In this document: positions 1 through 6,857 of the stretch, in pieces | How positions within the stretch are numbered: the first letter of the stretch is position 1 | Layout of the letters: each line of letters begins with the position of its first letter | DNA from: Candidatus Woesearchaeota archaeon | GTDB taxonomy: Archaea > Nanobdellota > Nanobdellia > Woesearchaeales > GW2011-AR9 | Length of the DNA stretch: 12,792 nt | Reading direction: 5' to 3' | Assembly: GCA_016203215.1 (NCBI GenBank) | Contig: JACQNF010000074.1 | Location: 1-12,792, forward strand | Notes under the pieces: model-generated | The model's database searches: none | Seen by the model: the letters and a program-made list of their open reading frames with translations, nothing else | Told to the model about the DNA's origin: nothing | Position numbers and translations under genes: made by a program

Positions 1-1449
1 CCAGGAGCAAAAATTCCTGCCGACGGAATTATCATCGAAGGATCTTCAGAAGTGAATGAATCTATCGTGACCGGAGAATCAAAATTAGTTGCAAAAAAGA
101 CTCGATCAAATGTTATTGCCGGTACGATTAATGGGGATGGAAGTCTTATCGTCAAAGTGACGAAGATAGGAGAAGAAACGTTTCTTGCAGGGGTTATGCG
201 CCTTGTCGCAGAAGCGCAGGCTTCAAAGTCACGACTCCAAATCCTGTCGGATAAAGCGGCGTTCCTCCTTACCGTTGTTGCAGTCATCGCGGGAGTTCTG
301 ACCTTTCTCACATGGTTGCTTGCAGGAAAAGGATCTGGCTTTGCGTTCACCCGACTCGTGGCTGTTCTAGTTGTCGCATGTCCGCATGCACTAGGTTTAG
401 CTGTCCCGCTTGTTGCCTCGATTTCAACACGGATGGCCGCACGGAACGGTTTTCTGGTAAAGCAACGACTGGCGCTGGAAGCGGCGCGGACGATCGACAC
501 GGTGCTCTTTGATAAAACGGGTACGCTCACAAAAGGAGAGTTTGGTGTCGATGCGATCATCCCCGTCGTTGCCAAAGATGAACGAACTGTTCTTCAGTTG
601 GCAGCGTCTATCAATGCCCGTTCTGAGCATCCCATCGCCAAAGCGATTGTGGCAGCGGCAGTGAGGCAGAAAATGTCACTGAAGAATGTTACTAAATTCG
701 CCCGCCTCCCCGGAAAAGGGGTGGAAGGGATGATCGCCGGTAAGAGAGTTGCGGTCGGAAGCGAGTCGTTGGCAAAAACGCTCCGAGGAAAACAATCGCA
801 GACATTTCTGGAAAAGACAAGAGTTCTCTCTGCCCAAGGAAAGACATTGATTTATGTTATTTCGAGTACAAGACTGGTCGGCGCAATTGCACTTGTTGAT
901 GTAATTAGAGAGGAATCTCGAGAAGCAGTGGAGAAACTGCAAGAACAGGGCATTGAAGTGATGCTGATGACGGGAGATTCTGAGGACGTCGCATCGTGGG
1001 TTGCCCAAGAATTAAAGATACGAGAATTCTTTGCGCGGGTCCTGCCTGGTGAAAAGTCAGAGAAAGTGAAATTACTGCAGGAGAGAGGAAAACGAGTTGC
1101 GATGGTTGGAGATGGTGTTAACGATGCGCCGGCATTGATGCAGGCAAATGTGGGGATTGCCATTGGTGCTGGGACGAATGTGGCAATTGAATCTGCAGGA
1201 ATCATCCTTGTCCGCAACGATCCTCGAGATATTCCTCGGATTATTCATCTTTCAAACTTGACGTACGCGAAGATGATGCAGAACTTATTCTGGGCAACGG
1301 GGTATAATGTGGTTGCACTTCCGTTGGCAGCGGGCGTCCTTGCGTTTAAAGGAATTATCCTCTCTCCTGCGCTCGCAGCTGTGTTCATGTCTGCGAGTAC
1401 GGTGATCGTGGCACTGAATGCAGTCATACTACGAAGGAAAAGATTGTGA
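1..1449 (+). CDS. P1B-3 (CopB-type) heavy-metal-transporting P-type ATPase, 5' end outside the window
   Basis: Membrane pump that uses ATP to export copper or a related soft metal. The reading frame is open from base 1, so the start and any N-terminal metal-binding domain lie upstream; 482 residues are visible. In order they show the actuator loop TGES (24-27), a membrane pair around 87-140 with the ion-site motif CPH (127-129), the phosphorylated aspartate in DKTGT (171), the nucleotide-domain SEHP (208-211), GDGVNDAP (from 370) and two C-terminal membrane helices. The last two helices match the published P1B-3 signatures exactly: N-x5-GYN-x4-P (428-441) and P-x6-MSxST-x5-N (456-473). With CPH instead of CPC this points to the CopB subgroup (Cu+/Cu2+, possibly Ag+) and away from CopA or ZntA. 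The substrate is inferred from family motifs. No metal regulator is visible nearby. The next gene starts 94 bases downstream on the same strand. Confidence 0.95.
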   Translation, partial: PGAKIPADGIIIEGSSEVNESIVTGESKLVAKKTRSNVIAGTINGDGSLIVKVTKIGEETFLAGVMRLVAEAQASKSRLQILSDKAAFLLTVVAVIAGVLTFLTWLLAGKGSGFAFTRLVAVLVVACPHALGLAVPLVASISTRMAARNGFLVKQRLALEAARTIDTVLFDKTGTLTKGEFGVDAIIPVVAKDERTVLQLAASINARSEHPIAKAIVAAAVRQKMSLKNVTKFARLPGKGVEGMIAGKRVAVGSESLAKTLRGKQSQTFLEKTRVLSAQGKTLIYVISSTRLVGAIALVDVIREESREAVEKLQEQGIEVMLMTGDSEDVASWVAQELKIREFFARVLPGEKSEKVKLLQERGKRVAMVGDGVNDAPALMQANVGIAIGAGTNVAIESAGIILVRNDPRDIPRIIHLSNLTYAKMMQNLFWATGYNVVALPLAAGVLAFKGIILSPALAAVFMSASTVIVALNAVILRRKRL

Positions 1450-1543
1450 GATCATCTTTCTTCGCGATGTAGACAGCTCGCCCGCCAAATAATCATTGCG
1501 AACGCAAATAGATACGTGTAGAGGGAATTACAAAATTCAAAAA

Positions 1544-2020
1544 ATGTCAAGTCTCTTTCAGATTCAGGAAAGCTATGGGACAGGTCGTGGACTCTTCGCG
1601 ACTAGGCTTTTAAAAAGAGGCGAGCAGATTCTTGAATTTACTGGTCCGATCATTTCACTAGAACAGGCACTGCAAAAACCAGCGGATAAATTAGGTTTTC
1701 CGCTCCAGATTGGTTCACGAGAATACATTGATCTTGAAGAGCCAGGGGTGTGGGTAAATCATTCCTGCTTGCCTAATGCTGGCATCTCTAAAGATATTTT
1801 TCTTGTAGCAATTAAAGACATTTTACCTGGCGAAGAAATTGTCTATGACTATTCCACGACGATGGATGATCACACTTGGACACTCGAATGTCGATGTCGT
1901 AGTCATAACTGTCGCGGTCTTATCAGAGATTTCAAGGATCTACCCTATGATGAGCAAAGAAAGTACTTAGAGCAGAATATCGTCCAATCGTTTATCCGAG
2001 AAAAATGGGGAGATGAATAG
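1544..2020 (+). CDS. SET-domain protein lysine methyltransferase with post-SET zinc motif
   Basis: A 158-residue protein that is essentially one SET domain, expected to move a methyl group from S-adenosylmethionine to a lysine side chain of a protein. Visible motifs are the N-terminal GTGRGLFA (12-19), the SAM and lysine-channel motif NHSCLPNA (72-79), GEEIVYDY (96-103), and a post-SET cysteine set C116-x-C118-x4-C123. With C75 of NHSC these cysteines should form the usual zinc site. I start at ATG 1544 because it directly precedes the conserved GxGRG segment; a TTG at 1496 in the same frame has no ribosome site and adds 16 unconserved residues. A GAGGGA at 1521-1526 lies 17 bases before the ATG, too far to be convincing. 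It is followed 46 bases later by the METTL5-like gene on the same strand, suggesting co-transcription. The substrate is unknown; chromatin or ribosomal proteins are possibilities. Confidence 0.9.
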   Translation: MSSLFQIQESYGTGRGLFATRLLKRGEQILEFTGPIISLEQALQKPADKLGFPLQIGSREYIDLEEPGVWVNHSCLPNAGISKDIFLVAIKDILPGEEIVYDYSTTMDDHTWTLECRCRSHNCRGLIRDFKDLPYDEQRKYLEQNIVQSFIREKWGDE

Positions 2021-2066
2021 AGAAAGTTTAAGAAATCATCCTGTTCAAGAGAAATAAAGAATCACC

Positions 2067-2690
2067 ATGTCAATCCGTTCAAAGAAAGATCTGGAAATAG
2101 TTCTCAGCAAGTTAAAGAGCTTTGAAACCCCTTCTTTCTTATTAGAGCAGTACCCCACGCCGTCATCAATTGCGGCAGAGTGGGTTTGGAATATGGCACT
2201 TGCAGGAGAGGTCGCCGGAAAAACGTTTCTCGATGCGGCCTGCGGTCCGGGGATACTGGGATTAGGGCTTCTCCTCCTCGGAGCAAAGCACGTCGTTTTT
2301 GTAGACAAGGATTCTGCGGTACTTAGAATCTGCCAAGAGAACTATGCTCATCTGGCCGCAGAATATGAACTTGGCACCGCAGAATTTATTGGGAGCGACA
2401 TTCAATTGGTAGATGTGCGTGCTGATATCGTCGTTCAAAATCCGCCATTTGGGACAAAAGAAGAACATAGTGACAAGCGATTTCTTGAAAAAGCTTTTGC
2501 GGTTGCGAATGTGGTCTATAGTATGCACAAATATTCTACACGTACATTTGTGGAGGCAATTGCCAAAGACTTTCATTTCACCATAACGCATGTCTGGCGG
2601 TATGAGTTCCCGATCAAAGCCGCATTTTCTTTTCATCAAAAACCGGTTCGGATGATTGATGTTGGTTTGTGGAGGATGGAGCGTAAATGA
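2067..2690 (+). CDS. METTL5-like N6-adenine RNA methyltransferase
   Basis: A 207-residue class I SAM-dependent methyltransferase (COG2263-type, METTL5 family). The family hallmark LEQYPTP is at 26-32, the SAM-binding motif I LDAACGPGILG at 55-65, the acidic end of strand 2 at VDKD (79-82), and the adenine N6-methylation motif NPPFG at 125-129, followed by the family-typical charged stretch and FL-x-KA. The C-terminal FSFHQKP and DVGLWRM segment resembles the METTL5 tail. Human METTL5 methylates an adenosine in the decoding region of 18S rRNA, and archaeal homologues are assumed to act on the equivalent 16S site; that role is inferred here. Human METTL5 needs TRMT112 for stability, and no such partner lies in this window. 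The ATG at 2067 has no clear Shine-Dalgarno site. The gene ends facing the acetyltransferase gene, leaving 28 bases between the two stop codons. Confidence 0.92.
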   Translation: MSIRSKKDLEIVLSKLKSFETPSFLLEQYPTPSSIAAEWVWNMALAGEVAGKTFLDAACGPGILGLGLLLLGAKHVVFVDKDSAVLRICQENYAHLAAEYELGTAEFIGSDIQLVDVRADIVVQNPPFGTKEEHSDKRFLEKAFAVANVVYSMHKYSTRTFVEAIAKDFHFTITHVWRYEFPIKAAFSFHQKPVRMIDVGLWRMERK

Positions 2691-2700
2691 GAAGTAGTTT

Positions 2701-2710
2701 AAAGAAAACA
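2701..2710 (-). terminator. possible U-rich terminator of the purC-acetyltransferase unit
   Basis: In the 28 bases between the convergent genes the minus strand reads TGTTTTCTTT shortly after the acetyltransferase stop, a plausible archaeal U-tract terminator without a stem. No comparable T-run is seen on the plus strand for the methyltransferase unit. Confidence 0.3.
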
Positions 2711-2718
2711 ATACAATA

Positions 2719-3378
2719 TCATATTCCTACTCTTCTCCCAAGTAATGTTACTCCTCTTCCTCTAGGAAAGCAGGGGCCTTTGTGAAAGATTGGTTGAAAT
2801 CCCAGGGACTCTGCTATCTCCCGCGATCCGCTTTGTTCTAGGGTATTAATAAATACTGCATCTATGCCTAATTCCTGAGATCTCTCAAGAAATCTTGTTG
2901 TAAGTGCTCGAGCTATGCCTTGCCGTTGGTAGGCAGGGGCGACAGCAAGAGTACGCAATTCACATTCGTTCTTGCTTGGTTGGTAGTTTGACATCTGATT
3001 GTTAAACAATTCGAGAGCTGGTTTGCCGCCAAATTCCAACACATATTTACTGTAGAGTTCTTCTGCAATCTTATCTATAATTTCCTGCGTTTTAACGCTG
3101 CCGTTGGCTAATTGCTCCATCTCTCCAATAAATTTTTTGAGATGGTCTACGAACTGATACGTTTCAAATATTTCTTCCGTGAACGTATATCCACCAAATG
3201 CGACAATGTGGTCGCCCGCTGCCGCGAGGAGGCAATGCCCCTCATCAAGATCCGCTTTTAATCTCTGCACTTTCTGAGGAAATTCTTCTCTATAGATATC
3301 TTCAAAAAGAACTTGATGGAGATTAAGAACCTCTTGTTGGTCTTCTTCGGAATAGATCTTTATTTGATAATCCATCAT
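2719..3378 (-). CDS. GNAT-family N-acetyltransferase
   Basis: A 219-residue protein with a GNAT fold in its C-terminal half. Motif A is clear: a beta strand LRTLAVAP (141-148) followed by the acetyl-CoA pyrophosphate loop Q-R-Q-G-I-A (151-156) and its helix. Motif B follows at IAESLGFQPI (188-197). Between the N-terminal strands (YQIKIYS, LLAAAGDHIVAFGGYTF) and motif A lies a charged helical insert (about 70-135) that lengthens it beyond the common 150-170 residues. The substrate cannot be read from the sequence. The start is ATGATG (3378 or 3375). The site AGAGGA lies immediately upstream, next to the purC stop, and its spacing suits the second ATG slightly better. Only 8 bases separate it from purC, so it is almost certainly translated from the purC transcript. 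A functional link with purine synthesis is not implied. Confidence 0.85.
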   Translation of the reverse strand: MMDYQIKIYSEEDQQEVLNLHQVLFEDIYREEFPQKVQRLKADLDEGHCLLAAAGDHIVAFGGYTFTEEIFETYQFVDHLKKFIGEMEQLANGSVKTQEIIDKIAEELYSKYVLEFGGKPALELFNNQMSNYQPSKNECELRTLAVAPAYQRQGIARALTTRFLERSQELGIDAVFINTLEQSGSREIAESLGFQPIFHKGPCFPRGRGVTLLGRRVGI

Positions 3379-3386
3379 TTTCCTCT

Positions 3387-4502
3387 TTAGATGTCTTCAA
3401 AATGATCTCTCAATAACCGATAGGAAGCCATCACATCAATGATCTCTTCACGAGGGTGGTGGACATTCGGAAGCGGTTGCCCCGTGATCTTCTCTGCCAA
3501 TGTTCGGTAGATATCTGAAACTGCAAGAAATTGCTCGACGGGAACACGATACGTGCTCGCTACATTCTTTCGCTCTGCGAAACGATGAGAACTCAGAAGA
3601 ACATCTCTCTCAAGTGAGGACAGGAGAAATTGCCGGAATCCTTCCTTTGAGTTTTCGATAACACGGCCCTGTTGATACGCATCGGCATCCCAGAGACGAG
3701 AAGAATCGGGAGTTACCATCTCATCAATGAAGATCAGCTCGAGCGCGCTGTCACGCGCAAGCGCATATCCAAATTCCATCTTCGTATCGACAAGGATCAT
3801 TCCTTTTGCGGAAAGGTGCTGAGCGATAGCGCTAAATCCTTCCGTAAGCATCGTCTGAATAATACTCAGGTCTGCTGATTCATAGACTTGAAATACAGAT
3901 AGATGCTGGCGAATCTGTTCTACTGAGATGGGCGTGTCTTCCTCCTCAGGAATTGTTGATATGCCTCGTACTGTTCCTTTGGTTGTCGGCGTCAATATTA
4001 ATTCAGGGAATGCCTGGTCTTTGTGCATCCCATCCGGCAGTGATGTTCCACAGAAATGACGAACCCCTTTCTCATACGCTCGCCACAGCGTCCCTGTAAG
4101 ATACTGCCGCGCAACCGCTTCGACCAGAACTGGTCGTGCTTTCTGGACGATCCAGACCAATGGATGTGGTGCCTCCAGTAGATGATTACTACCAATGCCT
4201 TCCTCAGTAAGACGGGAAAACCAATATTCAGAAAGGGTGTTGAGAACTGCACCCTTCCCCGGCACGCCTTGCAAACCGCTTTCTGCCTGCCAGTTGCAAT
4301 CAAATGCAGAGAGCCGGTCACTAACAACCATTACCCCTAATTGAGAAGACGGGTGAATATCATAATTCCGCTCGTGGATTAAGCGATAAGAGTCGTCTTC
4401 AGAAAGCCAATAGACGGATCGTACTTTCCCAGAATGAACTTTTTCCACATGCTTAATGGGCAAATCATCCGTTTTAGCTAAAGCAAGATGCCCAAGGGAC
4501 AT
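3387..4502 (-). CDS. purC: phosphoribosylaminoimidazole-succinocarboxamide (SAICAR) synthase, long form
   Basis: Catalyses CAIR + L-aspartate + ATP to SAICAR in cytoplasmic de novo purine synthesis. The 371 residues carry the family landmarks in order: HSGKVR (23-28), VSDRLSAFD (60-68), the GKGAVLNTLS segment (82-91), EAVARQYLTGT (128-138), TPTTKG (171-176), VDTKMEFGY (238-246) and DEMVTPDSSRLWD (260-272), then a C-terminal extension with ENSKEGFRQFL. The length and N-terminus (DDLPIK...VHSGKVRSVYWL) resemble the roughly 367-residue PurC of Vibrio and Shewanella more than the roughly 240-residue form usual in archaea; this comparison is from memory. No Shine-Dalgarno site precedes the ATG; the preceding bases are pyrimidine-rich. 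A TTATTTAT box 24-31 bases upstream suggests a leaderless or nearly leaderless message. No other purine gene lies in the window. The acetyltransferase gene follows 8 bases downstream. Confidence 0.96.
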   Translation of the reverse strand: MSLGHLALAKTDDLPIKHVEKVHSGKVRSVYWLSEDDSYRLIHERNYDIHPSSQLGVMVVSDRLSAFDCNWQAESGLQGVPGKGAVLNTLSEYWFSRLTEEGIGSNHLLEAPHPLVWIVQKARPVLVEAVARQYLTGTLWRAYEKGVRHFCGTSLPDGMHKDQAFPELILTPTTKGTVRGISTIPEEEDTPISVEQIRQHLSVFQVYESADLSIIQTMLTEGFSAIAQHLSAKGMILVDTKMEFGYALARDSALELIFIDEMVTPDSSRLWDADAYQQGRVIENSKEGFRQFLLSSLERDVLLSSHRFAERKNVASTYRVPVEQFLAVSDIYRTLAEKITGQPLPNVHHPREEIIDVMASYRLLRDHFEDI

Positions 4503-4525
4503 GAAGAGGACAAAGGTGATGAGAC

Positions 4526-4533
4526 ATAAATAA
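4526..4533 (-). promoter_or_regulatory. TATA box of purC
   Basis: On the minus strand this reads TTATTTAT within an A/T-rich run. It lies 24-31 bases before the purC ATG, which would place transcription initiation at or next to the start codon. Together with the absence of a ribosome site this supports a leaderless transcript covering purC and the acetyltransferase. Read from the sequence; not experimentally known. Confidence 0.6.
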
Positions 4534-4556
4534 TTTTCGGAGACGTAGTAAATATA

Positions 4557-4570
4557 ATCAAAAGAAAAGA
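4557..4570 (-). terminator. possible U-rich terminator after the 136-residue protein gene
   Basis: The minus strand reads CTTTTCTTTTGAT here, about 45-55 bases past the stop codon of the small helical protein. Archaeal RNA polymerase often terminates in such U-tracts without a hairpin. No stem was found. The tract lies just upstream of the purC promoter, where termination would separate the two units. Confidence 0.3.
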
Positions 4571-4612
4571 CTAAGTGGAGACCATATCCTTGAAAAGGGT
4601 AAAGTGCAGGGT

Positions 4613-5023
4613 TTAATTAACACCCAACATCACACCCATCTCTCTCACATTTTCGAAGATAGATGAGGATTGCTCGAGGAAGTATCTCGCACCCATATAT
4701 CTTTTATCGCTGTATGACAGGAAAAGCCCATCTTCATCTTCACGCATCTCCCGCACTAAATGTCTAAAAGCATCCTGTAAGGCTTCTTTCCGTGTCTGTA
4801 AATATCTCAAATCCGTTAAAGAAATCTTCCCCTCTTTTTGTTCTCTTAAAATCGTTTCCCATAATCGATTGAGAGCTCCTTCCCAAAGCAGAATTTGTCT
4901 GCCCACGTCTTTTCGAGTAAGTTTCCCAAATACTCTTTTCCAATTTCCTTCATTCTTGATATTAGCAAAAAAAGTGCTAACGTCATTATCAAACTTTTGA
5001 AACACTTTCTGGGAATTTTCCAT
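4613..5023 (-). CDS. small helical cytoplasmic protein of unknown function
   Basis: I do not recognise this family. The 136 residues have no signal peptide, membrane segment or cysteine. They are rich in charged and aromatic residues, with long stretches that look helical (about 5-25, 38-63, 68-93 and 107-130), consistent with a small all-alpha bundle. Conspicuous segments are LLWEGALNRLWETILREQ (45-62) and the KRYMGARYFLEQ region (107-118). The start at 5023 is fixed by a strong ribosome site: GAGGAGGT lies 7 bases before this ATG. An ATG 33 bases further upstream (5056) is in frame, but the ribosome site would then fall inside the gene. A TATA box at about 5111-5118 and a candidate hairpin just before the ribosome site suggest it has its own promoter and leader. 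It could be a regulator or a small binding partner; nothing in the sequence decides this. Confidence 0.75.
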   Translation of the reverse strand: MENSQKVFQKFDNDVSTFFANIKNEGNWKRVFGKLTRKDVGRQILLWEGALNRLWETILREQKEGKISLTDLRYLQTRKEALQDAFRHLVREMREDEDGLFLSYSDKRYMGARYFLEQSSSIFENVREMGVMLGVN

Positions 5024-5030
5024 GCTGTCT

Positions 5031-5038
5031 ACCTCCTC
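5031..5038 (-). promoter_or_regulatory. strong Shine-Dalgarno site of the 136-residue protein gene
   Basis: The minus strand reads GAGGAGGT, an almost full anti-Shine-Dalgarno match, with 7 bases before the ATG at 5023. It is the strongest ribosome site in the window and decides the start in favour of 5023 over the in-frame ATG at 5056. Confidence 0.8.
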
Positions 5039-5042
5039 AAAA

Positions 5043-5072
5043 TGGACAACAGACACAAGTTATTGTCGTCCA
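5043..5072 (-). promoter_or_regulatory. candidate leader hairpin next to the ribosome site
   Basis: Plus-strand arms TGGACAACA (5043-5051) and TGTCGTCCA (5064-5072) are complementary except for one position, which in minus-strand RNA is a G-U pair. This gives a 9-pair stem with a 12-base loop. In the transcript the stem ends 4 bases before the strong GAGGAGGT, so it could affect ribosome access. Further copies of the TGGAC / GTCCA element lie at 5092-5096 and 5202-5206. A chance hairpin in a short leader remains possible. Confidence 0.4.
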
Positions 5073-5110
5073 ATTACCTCTTTTAATAGGGTGGACTAAT
5101 AGGGATTAAA

Positions 5111-5118
5111 TATATAAA
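5111..5118 (-). promoter_or_regulatory. TATA box upstream of the 136-residue protein gene
   Basis: The minus strand reads TTTATATA inside a longer A/T run (5108-5120), a close match to the archaeal TATA consensus. It lies 88-95 bases before the ATG at 5023, so initiation about 25 bases downstream would leave a leader of roughly 60-65 bases holding the hairpin and the ribosome site. A weaker TATTAAAA at 5081-5088 is an alternative. Confidence 0.5.
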
Positions 5119-5214
5119 AATATGTGTTCTCGGTAGGTTTTAAGTTCTGTCAAGACACAAATAGCGAGTGTCATGAGAAATTTGCTGAAAGGAGTATAGT
5201 CGTCCAACGAAACA

Positions 5215-6738
5215 TCAAATTGTAATCTCCACCTCTTCTGAAGAAGAAGCGATCGGTTCAGTCTTGCTTGAACTAGCGTATTCAACGACGCCACCTTGAG
5301 ACGGCTTTATCGAAACGCAAATATTTGGAACATCATCACCTTGGCGGTCTTTGATCGGCTTGGCAAAGTGAATGCACACGCGCTGATATTCTACGGGAGA
5401 ATAACGGAGAATCATTCCGCCGTCACGTCCGCCATTCTGAAGCTGAATGACTTCTCTGGGATCAAGAATGCCTTTGCGTTTGAAGAGGGGAGTTTCGTCT
5501 AAATAGACATTAAATTTTGCGGCGACGCCGTTCTCATCGAGATATGGTGTAAATTTTTCATCTGCCGGCGCGCTTACTCCCCACGTGATCTTGTAGAAGT
5601 ATCCTTCTTCAGGCTTTTCAGAGGCTTTATCTTTGTAGCAGTACGTGTCATCTTTACAGACGGAGGTGCCTGGACATGTCCATTCATCTTCTTTATTTTT
5701 ACTGCAGAGAATGGGAAATTTCGTGGGAGAACGCTCAGCGCTCACGGCACCGACAAACTGATGCGTTCCGGCAGAGGTTGTGATAAATGCCGCCGATTGC
5801 CCCGGTTGATTGGCGCGTTTGGTATTGTCGTCGGTGCACAATTCTTCGGAAAAGAAGTTAGGGAGAGATGCCCATCTCTGGGTAAGTTCCGTATTTGCCC
5901 ATTCTGACCATTCTTTAGTGATCTCTGGGAAGAGAAGGTTTGAGAACGCGCGATAGCTGCCGATAGAGGCAAATGCTTGAACCCCACTCCCCAGAATCTT
6001 ACCGATACTTCCGACGGATTGTACCCAATCTACTTCTCTGAATTGATCTGTCCACAAGCTTTTTTGGCCGAAGGAGGTGGCTACCTTCTCGACAGATTCT
6101 TGAGATGTGATCTCTTCGTTGATTCTGGCAAGGAGCTGTTCGTCGGATTCTGGTTTTTTGAATTTACTGGCCACTTCCTCTACTTTAACTGCGAGATTTT
6201 TACCCTGAGGACCAGATTCTTCAAAAACAATAACAGAAACTGTCGCCCCACCCTCCTGCACTTGATTGTCAAATCCTTTTACCTTAACAACACCAGGGAA
6301 GCCTTCTTTCTGGGACCCCACATACTGCAAGACATCTCCAACCTTAACATCTTGAACTCCTTTAATATCTTGGGTTGGCGCGTAGGGAAGACCTAATGAG
6401 TTTTGGATAGAGATCAATTGCTGACTAGTCAATCCACTCTTAATCGTCCCATCCAAGTTCAAATTATTTTTATCAACATCTTTAATCGCTGTGTCATACT
6501 TCTGCTTCTTTTCCTCAGCAATCTGATTCAATGCATCAGCAGCTTGGCCGTAGGTGATTCTTTTATCTGGATCTTTTTCGTTAACTTTTGCCTGACAGTC
6601 TTCAAGACTATTGCAAGCAACCCCGCCCGCCCCAAAAGAAGCGTTAAGAGGGGCAATGGATTCCGACTGTTGTGCCCCGATTTCCACAGCACCAGCTACC
6701 AAAGTGAACACAATCCACATCATCACCCATTTTTTCAT
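5215..6738 (-). CDS. secreted cysteine-containing protein of unknown function (507 residues)
   Basis: Exported protein without an assigned function. It starts with a Sec-type signal peptide: MKK, a hydrophobic core WVMMWIVFTLVAGAV, and a likely cleavage after the A in EIGA-QQ (about 22). After a short Cys pair (42, 48) comes a charged helical stretch (60-95), then a beta-rich part with VKVGDVLQYVG and ATVSVIVFEE (131-173) that could be a small barrel, a cysteine-free middle, and a segment AFSNLLFPEITKEWSEW (264-280). A cluster follows at C345, C355, C361 and C367 with WTCP, plus C301, C455 and C474. The last 20 residues are Ser/Glu rich. I chose ATG 6738 over GTG 6759 because it has AAGGT 8 bases upstream and gives a canonical signal peptide. 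It lies 119 bases downstream of the 1093-residue gene on the same strand. I recall similar exported proteins in DPANN genomes, but no named domain. Confidence 0.85.
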   Translation of the reverse strand: MKKWVMMWIVFTLVAGAVEIGAQQSESIAPLNASFGAGGVACNSLEDCQAKVNEKDPDKRITYGQAADALNQIAEEKKQKYDTAIKDVDKNNLNLDGTIKSGLTSQQLISIQNSLGLPYAPTQDIKGVQDVKVGDVLQYVGSQKEGFPGVVKVKGFDNQVQEGGATVSVIVFEESGPQGKNLAVKVEEVASKFKKPESDEQLLARINEEITSQESVEKVATSFGQKSLWTDQFREVDWVQSVGSIGKILGSGVQAFASIGSYRAFSNLLFPEITKEWSEWANTELTQRWASLPNFFSEELCTDDNTKRANQPGQSAAFITTSAGTHQFVGAVSAERSPTKFPILCSKNKEDEWTCPGTSVCKDDTYCYKDKASEKPEEGYFYKITWGVSAPADEKFTPYLDENGVAAKFNVYLDETPLFKRKGILDPREVIQLQNGGRDGGMILRYSPVEYQRVCIHFAKPIKDRQGDDVPNICVSIKPSQGGVVEYASSSKTEPIASSSEEVEITI

Positions 6739-6780
6739 GATATTAACCTTTTTTCTCACCGGAAATGGTAGGCACCACCA

Positions 6781-6820
6781 CAGTATATCTTCCTTGTTTT
6801 AAGTATATTTCCATAAATAA
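6781..6820 (-). promoter_or_regulatory. A/T-rich promoter candidates before the 507-residue protein gene
   Basis: Three TATA-like elements lie on the minus strand between the 1093- and 507-residue genes: TTATTTAT (6813-6820, the same octamer as at purC), AAATATACTT (6801-6810) and AGATATACTG (6781-6790). Any of them could drive the 507-residue gene separately, with a leader of roughly 20-50 bases. Which is used cannot be told from the sequence, and read-through from upstream is equally possible. Confidence 0.4.
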
Positions 6821-6857
6821 TATCAAACCATGTCTATTTTTGGAACCATCTTTCTCC

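Noticed and set aside
676..1217. Long open frames opposite the ATPase gene
   Set aside because: They lie within a strongly conserved P-type ATPase frame and encode compositionally odd sequences without motifs; they are antisense shadows.
1496..1543. TTG start extending the SET protein by 16 residues
   Set aside because: No ribosome site before the TTG, and the added residues precede the conserved start of the SET domain without adding recognisable sequence.
1450..1543. Possible RNA gene in the gap after the ATPase
   Set aside because: No tRNA-like arms, box motifs or stable hairpin were found in these 94 bases.
2021..2710. Similar A/T-rich sequences after the SET stop (GAAAGTTTAAGAAA) and after the METTL5-like stop (GTAGTTTAAAGAAAA)
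   Set aside because: Short, low-complexity and without symmetry; resemblance is most likely due to A/T-rich spacer composition.
4516..4522. GTGATGA resembling a C box of a C/D-box guide RNA on the plus strand
   Set aside because: No CTGA (D or D' box) follows within about 60 bases, and the site lies between the purC start and its promoter.
5024..5056. In-frame ATG at 5056 for the 136-residue protein
   Set aside because: It would place the near-perfect GAGGAGGT inside the coding region and has no comparable site of its own.
5106..5294. 62-codon minus-strand open frame overlapping the end of the 507-residue gene
   Set aside because: It begins inside that gene in another frame, has no ribosome site, and its predicted protein shows no domain; the 507-residue C-terminus looks natural, so a frameshift is unlikely.
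6739..6759. GTG start extending the 507-residue protein by 7 residues
   Set aside because: The downstream ATG has AAGGT at good spacing and gives a standard signal peptide; the GTG has no ribosome site upstream. The difference is small and GTG cannot be fully excluded.
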